A DNA stretch of 64,000 bases from Kitasatospora indigofera (GCF_014655955.1 NZ_BNBO01000005.1:62001-126000), one strand, 5' to 3'; positions 30,484 through 38,117 are shown, counted from the first letter of the stretch. Numbers and translations are program-made. Notes: generated by a model from the letters alone, not told the origin.

Positions 30484-31128
30484 TCAGCCGACCTCCAGGA
30501 AGCGCAGCACCGCGAGCACCCGGCGGTGGGTCGCGTCCGCCGGCGGCAGGTCCAGCTTGGTGAAGATCGAGTTGATGTGCTTGGCGACGGCACTGTCGCC
30601 GACCACCAGGGCCGCCGCGATGGCCGTGTTGGAACGTCCCTCCGCCATCAGGCCGAGCACCTCCCGCTCGCGCGGGGTCAGCCGCTCCAGCGGGTCGCTG
30701 TTGCGGCGCACCAGCAGTTGGGCGACCACCTCCGGGTCCAGCGCGGTGCCGCCCTCGGCCACCCGCTGCAGGGCGTCCACGAAGTCGTCGACGTTCGCCA
30801 CCCGCTGCTTGAGCAGGTAACCCACACCGCTGGTGTTGGTGGCGAGCAGGTCGGCGGCGTAGCGCTCCTCCACGAACTGGGAGAGCAGCAGCACCGCGAC
30901 CTCCGGCCACTGCCGCCGGATCATCAGCGCCGCCCGGACGCCCTCGTCGGTGAAGCCCGGCGGCATCCGGACGTCCGTCACCACCACCTGCGGCGCGTGC
31001 TCCTCGACGGCGGCGAGCAGCTCCTCCGCGTCACCGACCGCGGCCGCCACCTCGAAGCCCACCGCCTCCAGGACCTTGACCAGCCCGGCCCTCAGCAGGA
31101 CCGAGTCCTCGGCGATCACAGCACGCAC
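30484..31128 (-). CDS. NarL/LuxR-type response regulator
   Basis: The 214-residue protein has a receiver domain with acidic E7-D8, phospho-acceptor D52 in VVVTDVRMP and the switch Lys in YLLKQRV. A C-terminal LuxR helix-turn-helix (LTPREREVLGLMAEGRSNTAIAAAL) follows. The GTG at 31128, with GGAG upstream, overlaps the kinase gene by 13 nt. It partners the DesK-type kinase encoded just upstream. Confidence 0.93.
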   Translation of the reverse strand: MRAVIAEDSVLLRAGLVKVLEAVGFEVAAAVGDAEELLAAVEEHAPQVVVTDVRMPPGFTDEGVRAALMIRRQWPEVAVLLLSQFVEERYAADLLATNTSGVGYLLKQRVANVDDFVDALQRVAEGGTALDPEVVAQLLVRRNSDPLERLTPREREVLGLMAEGRSNTAIAAALVVGDSAVAKHINSIFTKLDLPPADATHRRVLAVLRFLEVG

Positions 31129-32348
31129 GGCAGCTCCACGGTGATGGTGGTGGGGCCCCCGAGGGGGCTGTGGACGGCGAGGGTGCCGTCCACCGAGGCG
31201 GCGCGTTTGCGCAGCCCCGTGAGTCCGGTGCCGCCCGCCGGGTCGGCTCCGCCCACGCCGTCGTCGGTGACGGTGATCCGCAGCCGGCCGCCCCGCCCGC
31301 GCACCGACAGGTCGACCCTGGAGGCACGGGCGTGCTTGGCGACGTTGGTCAGCGCCTCGGAGACGGTGAAGTACGCGACCGCCTCGACGGTCGGCGCGAT
31401 CCCGGGCGGCACCTGGACGTCGAGGCGCACCGGCAGCGGGGCGCGGGCGGCGATGCCGGACAGCGCGGCGTCCAGGCCGCGGTCCTCCAGCACCACCGGG
31501 TGCAGGCCGCGGATCAGGTCGCGCAGCTCGGCGATGGCGGCCTGGGCCTCCTCGTGCGCGTCCACGATCACCTGCATCGCCTCCGGGGGGACGTCCTTGA
31601 GGGTCCGCCGGGCGAGGCCCAGGTTCATCGCGAGCGAGGTCAGCCGCTGCTGGGCGCCGTCGTGCAGGTCGCGTTCGATCCGGCGGCGCTCGGCGTCGGC
31701 CGCGTCCACCACCCCGGCCCGGCTCTCGGCGAGGTCCTCCACCCGGCGTTCCAGTTGCTCTGCCCGGTTGGGGCCGAGCATCGCCCTGGTCACCCGCTCG
31801 TCCAGCCCGGCCAGCCGGCCGGCCGCGTACGGCACGACGGCGAGCAGCACCAGACCCGCCAGCGTGACCAGGACCTCCTGCGGGACGAGCCAGTTGTCCG
31901 CGTGCACCCGGCTGCCGGGCGGCATCAGCCACTCCCAGCCGTACACCGTCGCCAGCACCAGGCCGACGCCCCAGCCGTACAGGACCAGGGCCGCGCCGAC
32001 CGCCAGCAGCGGCGCGGCCACCAGGTGGTACCCCGCCTGCCGCCGGGCCGCCGGTGAATGCAGCCGGCGCAGCGGGCCCCGGCCGTCCCGGGCCCGGCGC
32101 GGGATCTCCACCCCGCGCAGCACCCGCATCCGGCTGCGCTGCGCGGCGCTCAGCAGGCCGAGCGAGAGCAGCACCAGGCCCAGCAGCGGGAAGAGCAGCT
32201 TCGGGACGAGCACCGCCGCCCAGAGCGGAACGCTCAGCGCGGCCCCGGCGGAGACGAAGAGCGTGTCGTGCCAGGGCCCGGCCGACCAGGGGGCCCGCCC
32301 GGCACTCGCGGTGAGCGCGCGGCGCAGCGGGGTGGGGGTCGGGGGCAT
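31116..32348 (-). CDS. DesK-family sensor histidine kinase
   Basis: The 410-residue protein has about five hydrophobic segments in the first 195 residues (a putative sensor of the actinobacterial membrane type), then a HisKA_3 dimerisation domain with the phospho-accepting His in RIERDLHDGAQQRL. A HATPase domain (SEALTNVAKHARAS, DDGVGGADPAGGTGLTGLRKR) completes it. Genes for the response regulator and a DUF4097 protein follow in one operon. A membrane or envelope stress signal is plausible for this architecture but not shown by the sequence. Confidence 0.92.
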   Translation of the reverse strand: MPPTPTPLRRALTASAGRAPWSAGPWHDTLFVSAGAALSVPLWAAVLVPKLLFPLLGLVLLSLGLLSAAQRSRMRVLRGVEIPRRARDGRGPLRRLHSPAARRQAGYHLVAAPLLAVGAALVLYGWGVGLVLATVYGWEWLMPPGSRVHADNWLVPQEVLVTLAGLVLLAVVPYAAGRLAGLDERVTRAMLGPNRAEQLERRVEDLAESRAGVVDAADAERRRIERDLHDGAQQRLTSLAMNLGLARRTLKDVPPEAMQVIVDAHEEAQAAIAELRDLIRGLHPVVLEDRGLDAALSGIAARAPLPVRLDVQVPPGIAPTVEAVAYFTVSEALTNVAKHARASRVDLSVRGRGGRLRITVTDDGVGGADPAGGTGLTGLRKRAASVDGTLAVHSPLGGPTTITVELPCVL

Positions 32349-32483
32349 GCCCGACAGCCTAGGACGTGGTGATCACGGCCCGCCATGAAGGGGACTGCCG
32401 GGCCGGGGGTGCAGCTGGCTACACCCCCGGTCGGGTCGATCGCGCTACCGACATCTCCCGCCCCGGCCGGGAGGCTTGACGGC

Positions 32484-32999
32484 ATGACGAGGACAACGGG
32501 GACAGCAGTGGGGGCGGCGGACGCACCGTCGGGCACCCGCGACGAAGGGCGGGAGCCGGCCGCGCCGGGAGGGCCGTGGGAGGTCCGTCGCAGCGGTGGC
32601 GGCGGCGGGCACCGGCGGGGGCGGCCCGCCCTGGAGGTCTACGAGCACGGCGAGTTGGTGGACGTCCTGGTCCTCTCCCGGCTCTCGGCCCGGCTGCTGG
32701 GGGGCGCGCGGCGCAGCACGGACGGCGGGCGGCAGCTCTCGTTCGCCTGGGGGCGGCTGCCGGCCCACGGGCCGCTCCCGGTGGTGGAGTTCTCCGCCGG
32801 ACGGCTGCCGCTGCGGCGCCGGGCCCGGCCGGCGGCACCCGCCGTGACGGTGTCCGGGGTGTTCTGGCTGGCCTGGGCCGAGGGCCCGTTCAGCACCGTG
32901 ACGGTACGGGACTCCACCGGTGAGGCGCCCGCCGAGCGGCTGCGCCTGGTCCGGGCCCGGTCCAGGGCGATGTGCGCCCACGGCGGCGGTGCGGCGTGA
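32484..32999 (+). CDS. Hypothetical protein, 171 residues
   Basis: The ATG at 32484 has GGAGG 9 nt upstream. The first 45 residues are Gly/Ala/Pro-rich and disordered. The rest (LEVYEHGELVDVLVLSRLSARLLGG, LPVVEFSAGRLPL, VSGVFWLAWAEGPFSTVTV) looks like a small alpha/beta or beta-sandwich fold without recognised catalytic motifs. The stop overlaps the GTG of the next gene by 4 nt, so the two are co-translated. It is divergent from the sensor kinase. I do not recognise the family. Confidence 0.65.
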   Translation: MTRTTGTAVGAADAPSGTRDEGREPAAPGGPWEVRRSGGGGGHRRGRPALEVYEHGELVDVLVLSRLSARLLGGARRSTDGGRQLSFAWGRLPAHGPLPVVEFSAGRLPLRRRARPAAPAVTVSGVFWLAWAEGPFSTVTVRDSTGEAPAERLRLVRARSRAMCAHGGGAA

Positions 33000-33580
33000 A
33001 TCCCGCCCCCCGTCCCGGTCCCGGACGCCCGGAGCCTCTCGGATCCTGCGAACGCCTGGCCGTACGCCTGCCCGGCCCGGCCGCCCTCGCGCTGCTGCCC
33101 TGGCTGGCGGTGCTGGCCGCCTGCGGGGAGACCTGGTGGGTGGTGCTGGACGCCCTGGAGTTCGGGGCGCTCGCCACCACCCACGTCCTGCTCGGACACC
33201 GTGCACGGTCGGCCCGTCGGACGGCGGCCGGCGCCGCGGTGCTGCTCTGCGCCGATGCCCTCGCCGACGTGGGCACGGCCGCGCCCGGTATCGCCCTCGC
33301 CTCGGCGCTGGTGATGGCCCTGTGCGTCGAACTGCCGCTGGCCGCCGCCTGTCTGCTCGTGGCCCGGGCCGGCGCCCCGGCCGCTCAGCCGTCCACCTCG
33401 CACCGGAGCCCGGTGCGGCCGGCGTACCCCCAGCGTGCGCCGGCGCCGAGCACCGGCGGCAGGGCGCCCTGGATCAGCGGGTCCGCCGGGGCCGCGAGGG
33501 TCAGGCGGTACCCGGCGGGAATCCTGGCGAGCCGGACGTCCTGGCCCGTCACGGCGGCGAGCAGTCCGGCGATCCGGTAG
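32996..33580 (+). CDS. Small membrane protein with antisense 3' overlap
   Basis: The product is 194 residues from GTG 32996, coupled (GTGA) to the preceding gene. Residues about 30-125 hold three to four hydrophobic segments (LALLPWLAVLAACG, AAVLLCADALADVG, ALVMALCVELPLAAACLLVA). The last 65 residues are Pro/Ser/Arg-rich, and their codons lie antisense to a convergent gene: the overlap of 33385-33580 is 196 nt. The natural protein may be shorter, with the present tail created by loss of a stop codon near 33385. The function is unknown. Confidence 0.6.
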   Translation: MNPAPRPGPGRPEPLGSCERLAVRLPGPAALALLPWLAVLAACGETWWVVLDALEFGALATTHVLLGHRARSARRTAAGAAVLLCADALADVGTAAPGIALASALVMALCVELPLAAACLLVARAGAPAAQPSTSHRSPVRPAYPQRAPAPSTGGRAPWISGSAGAARVRRYPAGILASRTSWPVTAASSPAIR

Positions 33581-33639
33581 GCCCGGGCGACGCCGGCCCC
33601 TCCGCCGCCGGCTCGGCGCGGCGGCGGGTCCGGGGTCAC
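33385..33639 (-). CDS. 84-residue hypothetical protein, last gene of the small-protein operon
   Basis: The GTG at 33639 overlaps the previous stop by 4 nt (GTGA). After a Pro/Gly-rich start come YRIAGLLAAVTGQDVRLARIP, AGYRLTLAAPADPLIQGALPPVLGAG and a final GLRCEVDG. That suggests a small alpha/beta domain. There is no known motif. The chain of 4-nt overlaps across four genes is the best evidence that it is real, because its 3' two thirds are also covered by an antisense frame. Confidence 0.6.
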   Translation of the reverse strand: MTPDPPPRRAGGGGAGVARAYRIAGLLAAVTGQDVRLARIPAGYRLTLAAPADPLIQGALPPVLGAGARWGYAGRTGLRCEVDG

Positions 33640-34127
33640 GGGGCGAACCCGGCGCCCGTCCGGTCCGCCCCGGCCGCGGCGAGCTGCGCCGCGTGCCAGG
33701 CCTCCAGGTGCTCCAGGCAGGACGAGCAGACGTACAACGGCACCTCCACCCCGCCCCTGGCGAGCACTCCGGCCCCGGTCACCGCCGCAAGTCGGACGCA
33801 ACCGAAGCAGCGCCCTCGCTGCGGGGGCACCTCCTCCGCCGGCGCGGGCGGCGGCAGCCCGGCCTCGCGACGGGCCGGCTGCCGCGCCACCATCTCCGCC
33901 GTACCTGCCCCCGTACCTGCCGCTGCCTCCGCCCTTGCCCTTTCCGGTGCTCCCGAGACCGCGATGCCCGTCATCAGCGCCATCGCGAAGGCCAGCAGTG
34001 CCACCAGCCCCGTCGTCCCCGGCGGGCCGTCCCGGACCGGGATCACGGCGGCAACGGCGACCGCCGCGGCGGCCACCACGACCACGCCCGCCGTGACCAG
34101 CGGCCGCACCCCGTCCGGACTCCTCAC
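33636..34127 (-). CDS. Membrane protein with C-terminal double-CxxC zinc ribbon
   Basis: The product is 163 residues from GTG 34127 (GTGA overlap with the upstream gene). Two hydrophobic helices near residues 9-26 and 36-56 form a hairpin in the membrane. A Pro/Ala/Glu-rich linker leads to CFGC near residue 115 and CSSC near 139, followed by LEHLEAWHAAQ, which fits a treble-clef or ribbon zinc site. The function is unknown. It is the only membrane member of the four-gene operon. Confidence 0.65.
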   Translation of the reverse strand: MRSPDGVRPLVTAGVVVVAAAAVAVAAVIPVRDGPPGTTGLVALLAFAMALMTGIAVSGAPERARAEAAAGTGAGTAEMVARQPARREAGLPPPAPAEEVPPQRGRCFGCVRLAAVTGAGVLARGGVEVPLYVCSSCLEHLEAWHAAQLAAAGADRTGAGFAP

Positions 34128-34330
34128 GCCGCCCCCTCCTCCCCGTCGGCGCCCAGGTCCACCAGCGGCGCGATGTGCTCGGGCCTCGCCGTCCACTCCA
34201 CTCCCCCGCCCTCGGGGCGCAGGTAGACCCAGCCGCCCTGGGTGTCCATGTAGACACCGGTCAGCCGGCGCCTGCTGTCCCGTACCGTCTCGCCCTCGCG
34301 GGGCCGGTACGGCTTCGCCCGGTCGCTCAT
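34124..34330 (-). CDS. 68-residue SH3/KOW-like protein
   Basis: The ATG at 34330 overlaps the preceding stop by 4 nt (ATGA). The sequence is strand-rich: REGETVRDSRRRLTGVYMDTQGGWVYLRPEGGGVEWTARPEHI. It shares the GET start, the central Gly-Val-Tyr/Val turn and the end pattern with the upstream 76-residue protein, so the two may be diverged paralogues. The fold is inferred from the pattern only. Function is unknown. Confidence 0.6.
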   Translation of the reverse strand: MSDRAKPYRPREGETVRDSRRRLTGVYMDTQGGWVYLRPEGGGVEWTARPEHIAPLVDLGADGEEGAA

Positions 34331-34557
34331 CGCGCACCTTCCTCCTGTTCCTCGCCCGACCACGCCGCCACCTGGTGCACCCGCCGCAACCGCAGATGCC
34401 CGAGCACCCGGACTGTCACCAAGTCACCCACCACGTCGACCACTTCGCCCCGGCAACGAGGGGCCGCCGGATCGGTGATCTCCCAGTCCGGGGGGACGAC
34501 GGCGATCGTCTCCCCCGGCCTCGGCCGGCACGGCTCCGGCCCTGTAGTGGACTTCAT
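34327..34557 (-). CDS. 76-residue SH3/KOW-like protein, first gene of the small-protein operon
   Basis: The product runs from ATG 34557, with a GAGGGG element about 10 nt upstream. The core GETIAVVPPDWEI, RGEVVDVVGDLVTVRVL, LRRVHQVAAW alternates hydrophobic residues as in small beta barrels of the KOW/SH3 kind. It is transcribed divergently from the XRE-DUF397 pair, with a 138-bp shared control region, so control by that XRE protein is plausible. I do not recognise a named family. Confidence 0.6.
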   Translation of the reverse strand: MKSTTGPEPCRPRPGETIAVVPPDWEITDPAAPRCRGEVVDVVGDLVTVRVLGHLRLRRVHQVAAWSGEEQEEGAR

Positions 34558-34695
34558 GGTGGGACCGCCCCTCTGTCGGGCCGGCCGATGCTCACGGCAA
34601 TCGGCGCTCACTGTGTGTTCCATAGTGGTGGACAGAGAGTGTTCCCGGAAGCCACAATCGACTTGTCTTTCCGTGGCGCACAAGTTGGAGCACCC

Positions 34696-35535
34696 ATGGT
34701 GAACCGTAAGGTCCTTGATCCAACGTCATCCCCGTGGGCGCCGTTCGGAGTCCAACTCCGCAGGTCGCGCGAGGCACTTGGACTGACCCAGGCACAGCTC
34801 GCCAAGCAGCTCGGCTACGACCACACCTCCGTCTGCTACATCGAACTTGCCAAACGGGCACCGACCGCGAAGTTTGCCCGCCTGGCGGACGAAGCGCTTC
34901 AGACTGGCGGGACCTTGGTGCTGATGTGGTGGCAGCACAAGCACACGGCTTTGATCGAGGGGTTCCCCGAGTTCGCGGAGCACGAGGCTCGTGCCACTCA
35001 GCTGAGACTGTTCGAAATCGGTGTCGTCCCTGGACTCCTGCAAACCCAGGCCTATGCGACCGCATGGGAGGCCGGCAATGTGCGACGAGGAAGCGCCACC
35101 CCGGCGCAGGCCGACGAGCGAGTGGCCTTTCTTCTGACCAGGCAGCAGTGTCTCGACCGCACTCAGCCGCCAACTGTGCACGCGGTGCTCGACGAAAGCT
35201 GCCTGCTCCGGCCCATCGGCGGAAGGGACGTGATGGTCTCGCAACTGGACCATCTGGAAGACCTTGCCACCCGGTCACACGTGATCCTCCAGGTTGCGCC
35301 GTACTCGCTGGGGGAGGACAGACCTTTCACACACCCAGTTGCCTTGCTGACGCTCCCCGATCGGAAGCTGCTCGCGTACACCGAAACCGAGCAACGTGGT
35401 TACCTGGACAGGGATACCGAATCCGTTTCAGTGCTGAACAGGCACTACGATCGCCTTCAGGTCGAGGCCCTGAATCGGGCCGCAACCCTGGCAACGATCC
35501 GCCGCGTACGGGAGGACTTTGAGCATGCACGTTGA
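34696..35535 (+). CDS. XRE-family regulator with DUF5753 domain
   Basis: The product is 279 residues from ATG 34696 (GGAG upstream). An N-terminal XRE helix-turn-helix (VQLRRSREALGLTQAQLAKQLGYDHTSVCYIE, residues about 20-52) is followed by the DUF5753 domain (LRLFEIGVVPGLLQTQAYA, LLTRQQCLDR, AVLDESCLLRP) typical of the many streptomycete XRE proteins paired with DUF397 genes. Codon third positions are richer in A/T than in neighbouring genes, which suggests acquisition from elsewhere. Its stop overlaps the DUF397 gene by 11 nt. Known relatives such as WhiJ act in development; the role here is unknown. Confidence 0.93.
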   Translation: MVNRKVLDPTSSPWAPFGVQLRRSREALGLTQAQLAKQLGYDHTSVCYIELAKRAPTAKFARLADEALQTGGTLVLMWWQHKHTALIEGFPEFAEHEARATQLRLFEIGVVPGLLQTQAYATAWEAGNVRRGSATPAQADERVAFLLTRQQCLDRTQPPTVHAVLDESCLLRPIGGRDVMVSQLDHLEDLATRSHVILQVAPYSLGEDRPFTHPVALLTLPDRKLLAYTETEQRGYLDRDTESVSVLNRHYDRLQVEALNRAATLATIRRVREDFEHAR

Positions 35536-35731
35536 CCTGACCGAAGCTCCCTGGCGCAAGAGCACATACAGCGGCGGGCAGAACGGCTGCGTGGAGGTCG
35601 CCGACGGCTACCCCGACGTCACGCCCGTCCGCGACTCCAAGGACCCCGCCGGCCCCGCCCTCCTCTTCCCCGCCGAGGCCTGGCAGGCCTTCGTCACCGC
35701 CACCGCCACCGGCGAGTTCGGCGCGGCCTGA
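35525..35731 (+). CDS. DUF397 family small protein
   Basis: The 68-residue protein has the DUF397 signature WRKSTYSGGQNGCVEVA and VRDSKDPAGPALLFPAEAWQAFV. GGAGG at 35511-35515 lies 9 nt before the ATG. An in-frame TTG at 35519 is too close to it. DUF397 proteins pair with XRE/DUF5753 regulators and are thought to modulate them. G+C is higher here than in the XRE gene itself. Confidence 0.92.
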   Translation: MHVDLTEAPWRKSTYSGGQNGCVEVADGYPDVTPVRDSKDPAGPALLFPAEAWQAFVTATATGEFGAA

Positions 35732-35869
35732 AAACTCCTGCCAGGGCCGGCGGTTCGGCCGCGGAGAGCTGCGAGTTCGCCGACCCGCGGAGGCGCCGAC
35801 CGCCTCGGACAGGCCCGATCCCGCGCGAACGCGGCGCCTCCCCGGGGGTGCGAGGTCCCGCCCCGGCCG

Positions 35870-36242
35870 ACTGGCCGGCAGGCCGTCGGCCGGGGCGGGT
35901 TCCGCGGTGCCGACGGGCCTGGCCACCGACCGGTGACCGGTTCGCACCGGCGCGCGGAGCCACCAGTTGACCACATCGACGGGCAGAACCCGGTAGGACG
36001 TCCCCGCCCGGCCGGCGGGCCCGGCGCAACCGCGGTTGGCGGAGGTCCGCCAGCGCGGAGCGGAGTCGTCCGGCAGGTCGGGGCTCGCGACGTGGAACGG
36101 CACTCCGAGGCGCTCCGCGAGCGCCTGCCCGACCGCGCTCGCCTCCTGCGGCCTCCGGCCACGACGAGACGGCGCCGTTGAACAGGCGCAGGTCCCTCCC
36201 GTCCTGGACGTGCGCCGGAGGCTCCGCCCGCAGCAGCAACCG
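35870..36242 (-). pseudogene. Frame-split coding remnant of unknown family
   Basis: On the minus strand, codon use with G/C-rich third positions runs in one frame from about 36242 to 36140 (GRLLLRAEPPAHVQDGRDLRLF, NGAVSSWPEAAG). It then continues only in another frame from about 36140 to 35870 (ASAVGQALAERLGVPFHVASPD, LPDDSAPRW, YRVLPVDVVNWWLRAPVRTG). One indel near 36140 joins the pieces into a protein-like sequence. There is no proper start or stop. The boundaries are approximate. It fills most of the 565-bp gap between the DUF397 and hydrolase genes. Confidence 0.4.
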
Positions 36243-36259
36243 GCCCGCGACCGGAACCC

Positions 36260-36288
36260 GGTGGCATGTACGCCGCCAACATGCCACC
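36260..36288. promoter_or_regulatory. 10-bp perfect inverted repeat upstream of the hydrolase gene
   Basis: GGTGGCATGT at 36260-36269 and ACATGCCACC at 36279-36288 flank a 9-nt spacer and end 8 nt before the hydrolase ATG. It is a candidate operator. The binding protein is unknown. Confidence 0.55.
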
Positions 36289-36296
36289 ATGCCCGG

Positions 36297-37088
36297 ATGA
36301 TCACCCTCGCCGACGAACTCGGCCACCTCGCGTACACCGTCACCGGTGACGGTCCGCCCGTCGTCCTCGTGCATGCCGGCATCGCCGACCACCGGATGTG
36401 GGACGCGGTCGTCCCCGCGCTCGCCGAGCGCTACACCGTCGTCCGGTACGACCTGCGCGGCTTCGGCGCGTCCCCGGTGCCGACCGGCGAGTTCGGCGAG
36501 ACCGACGACCTGCTCCGGCTGCTGGACCACCTCGGCCACGAGCAGGTCCACCTGGTCGGCGCCTCCTGGGGCGGCCGGGTGTCGGTGGGCTTCACCCTCG
36601 CCCACCCGGAGCGGGTGCGGTCCCTCGCGCTGCTGGCCGCGCCGTGGCCGGGGTACGACTGGTCGGCGGACATGTTCGCCTACGACGAGGCGGAGACGAA
36701 GGCCCTGGCCGCCGGTGACCTGGACGTCGCCGTCCAGGTGAACCTGGACATGTGGCTGCGCGGGGCGACCCGCGGCTGGGAGGAGATCGACCCCGGGCTG
36801 ACCGAGCGGCTCCGCGGGCCGGTACGGACGGCGCTGGCGAACCAGGAGGCGGTGGGCGAACTGTCCCGGGGCGTCACGGGCAACGACATCGCCGCGATCG
36901 GCGTCCCCGCCCTGGTCGGCGTCGGCCTGCGCGACAACGCCGACTTCCAGGCCATCGCCGGCCGCTACGCCGCCGAGATCCCCGGCGCGGAGCTGGTCCG
37001 GTTCCCGGACGCGGCCCATCTGATCGCCCTGGAGTCGCCGGCCGAACTCACCGCCGCCCTGCTGCCGTTCCTGGACGCCCAGGCCTGA
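36297..37088 (+). CDS. Alpha/beta hydrolase
   Basis: The 263-residue alpha/beta hydrolase has an oxyanion-hole region VVLVHAGIADHRMW (HAG instead of the usual HG), the nucleophile elbow GASWGG (Ser near residue 90), an acid Asp near residue 215 (LRDNADF region) and the catalytic His in PDAAHLIALE near 240. Close relatives include esterases, haloperoxidase-like enzymes and enol-lactone hydrolases. The substrate is unknown. The start is ATG 36297, just after an inverted repeat and without a clear ribosome-binding site. Confidence 0.88.
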   Translation: MITLADELGHLAYTVTGDGPPVVLVHAGIADHRMWDAVVPALAERYTVVRYDLRGFGASPVPTGEFGETDDLLRLLDHLGHEQVHLVGASWGGRVSVGFTLAHPERVRSLALLAAPWPGYDWSADMFAYDEAETKALAAGDLDVAVQVNLDMWLRGATRGWEEIDPGLTERLRGPVRTALANQEAVGELSRGVTGNDIAAIGVPALVGVGLRDNADFQAIAGRYAAEIPGAELVRFPDAAHLIALESPAELTAALLPFLDAQA

Positions 37089-37146
37089 CGGACACCCAGG
37101 GCCGAACGCCGCCCCGGAAGAGCCGCAGCCGCCCGCCGGCGGCCGC

Positions 37147-38043
37147 CTACCGGGCGGCCAGCACCGCCATCCGCTCCCTGGTCTCCTCGCAGCGCGGGGT
37201 ATAGACGATCAGCCGGGAGCCGGCCCGGGGGCCGAGCCAGAGACCGGTGTAGTCGAAGCTGAGCAGACCGGCGCCGGGGACCAGGAAGCGCTTGACGCCG
37301 TTGCCGGGCCGCGCCACCTCGTGGCGCGCCCAGGCGGCCTCGAAGTCCGGGGAGGCCTGCCGGAGCCGGGTCACCAGGGCCTTCCAGGCGGGTTCGGCGC
37401 TGTGGTCCGCCATCGCCGAGCGGAACCGGGCCACCATGCCCTCGCGCTCGACCTCGACGTCCACCAGGACGTCCTGGAAGCGCGAGGGGGTGAAGGCCAT
37501 CCAGAGCAGGTTGCGCTCCTCGAAGGGCTGCGCCTCCAAGTCCCCCGCCAGGTGGGTGTACGCGTGGTTGTGGGCCAGGATGTCGTACCGGCTGTTCACC
37601 ACGGCCGCGGGCATCGGCCCGAACTGGTCCAGCATCAGCCGGACGGCCGGGGTCACCGTGGCGCACTCCAGCACCGGCGAGGGGTCGTCCGCCCCGGCGA
37701 GGGCGAACAGGTGCGCCCGCTCGTTCCGGTCCAGCAGCAGCGCGCGGGCGACCGCGTCCAGGACCTGCACGGAGACCTGGATGGCCCGGCCCTGCTCCAG
37801 CCAGGTGTACCAGGTGACCCCGACGGCGGCGAGCTGCGCGACCTCCTCCCGGCGCAGGCCCGGGGTGCGCCGGCGGCCGGTCACGGGCAGGCCGACCTGG
37901 TCGGGGGCGATCCGCTCGCGGCGGCTGCGCAGGAAGGCCGCCAGCTCGTGCCGGCGCGCCTCGGCGGGCGCCGCCACGGGCGCGGAGCGGCCGCCGGCGC
38001 CGTCTCCGGCGGCGGTGCGGGCGGGTACGGTGCTCAGGCTCAT
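37147..38043 (-). CDS. MmyB-like XRE transcriptional regulator
   Basis: The 298-residue protein has an N-terminal helix-turn-helix (LAAFLRSRRERIAP, RRTPGLRREEVAQLAAVGVTWYTWLEQGR) followed by the MmyB-type ligand-binding domain (PAAVVNSRYDILAHNHAY, RNLLWMAF, LLSFDYTGLWLGP). Streptomycete members often sit divergent from the oxidoreductase or exporter they control and may bind fatty-acid-like ligands. Here the divergent partner is a DHA2 exporter. I chose ATG 38043; GTG 38058 is an alternative. Confidence 0.9.
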   Translation of the reverse strand: MSLSTVPARTAAGDGAGGRSAPVAAPAEARRHELAAFLRSRRERIAPDQVGLPVTGRRRTPGLRREEVAQLAAVGVTWYTWLEQGRAIQVSVQVLDAVARALLLDRNERAHLFALAGADDPSPVLECATVTPAVRLMLDQFGPMPAAVVNSRYDILAHNHAYTHLAGDLEAQPFEERNLLWMAFTPSRFQDVLVDVEVEREGMVARFRSAMADHSAEPAWKALVTRLRQASPDFEAAWARHEVARPGNGVKRFLVPGAGLLSFDYTGLWLGPRAGSRLIVYTPRCEETRERMAVLAAR

Positions 38044-38075
38044 GGCACCAGCATGCACCCTCCCTCAGACGGTTG

Positions 38076-38117
38076 CCAGGTACTTCTTATACCTGGATAA
38101 AGACACTCTGGTACCAG
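38076..38117. promoter_or_regulatory. Twin palindromes between MmyB-like regulator and exporter
   Basis: CCAGGTA (38076-38082) and TACCTGG (38090-38096) form a dyad with a 7-nt spacer. CTGGTACCAG (38108-38117) is a perfect 10-bp palindrome sharing the same CCTGG/TACC elements. Both lie within the 101-bp divergent promoter region, so they are likely operators of the adjacent regulator. Confidence 0.65.
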
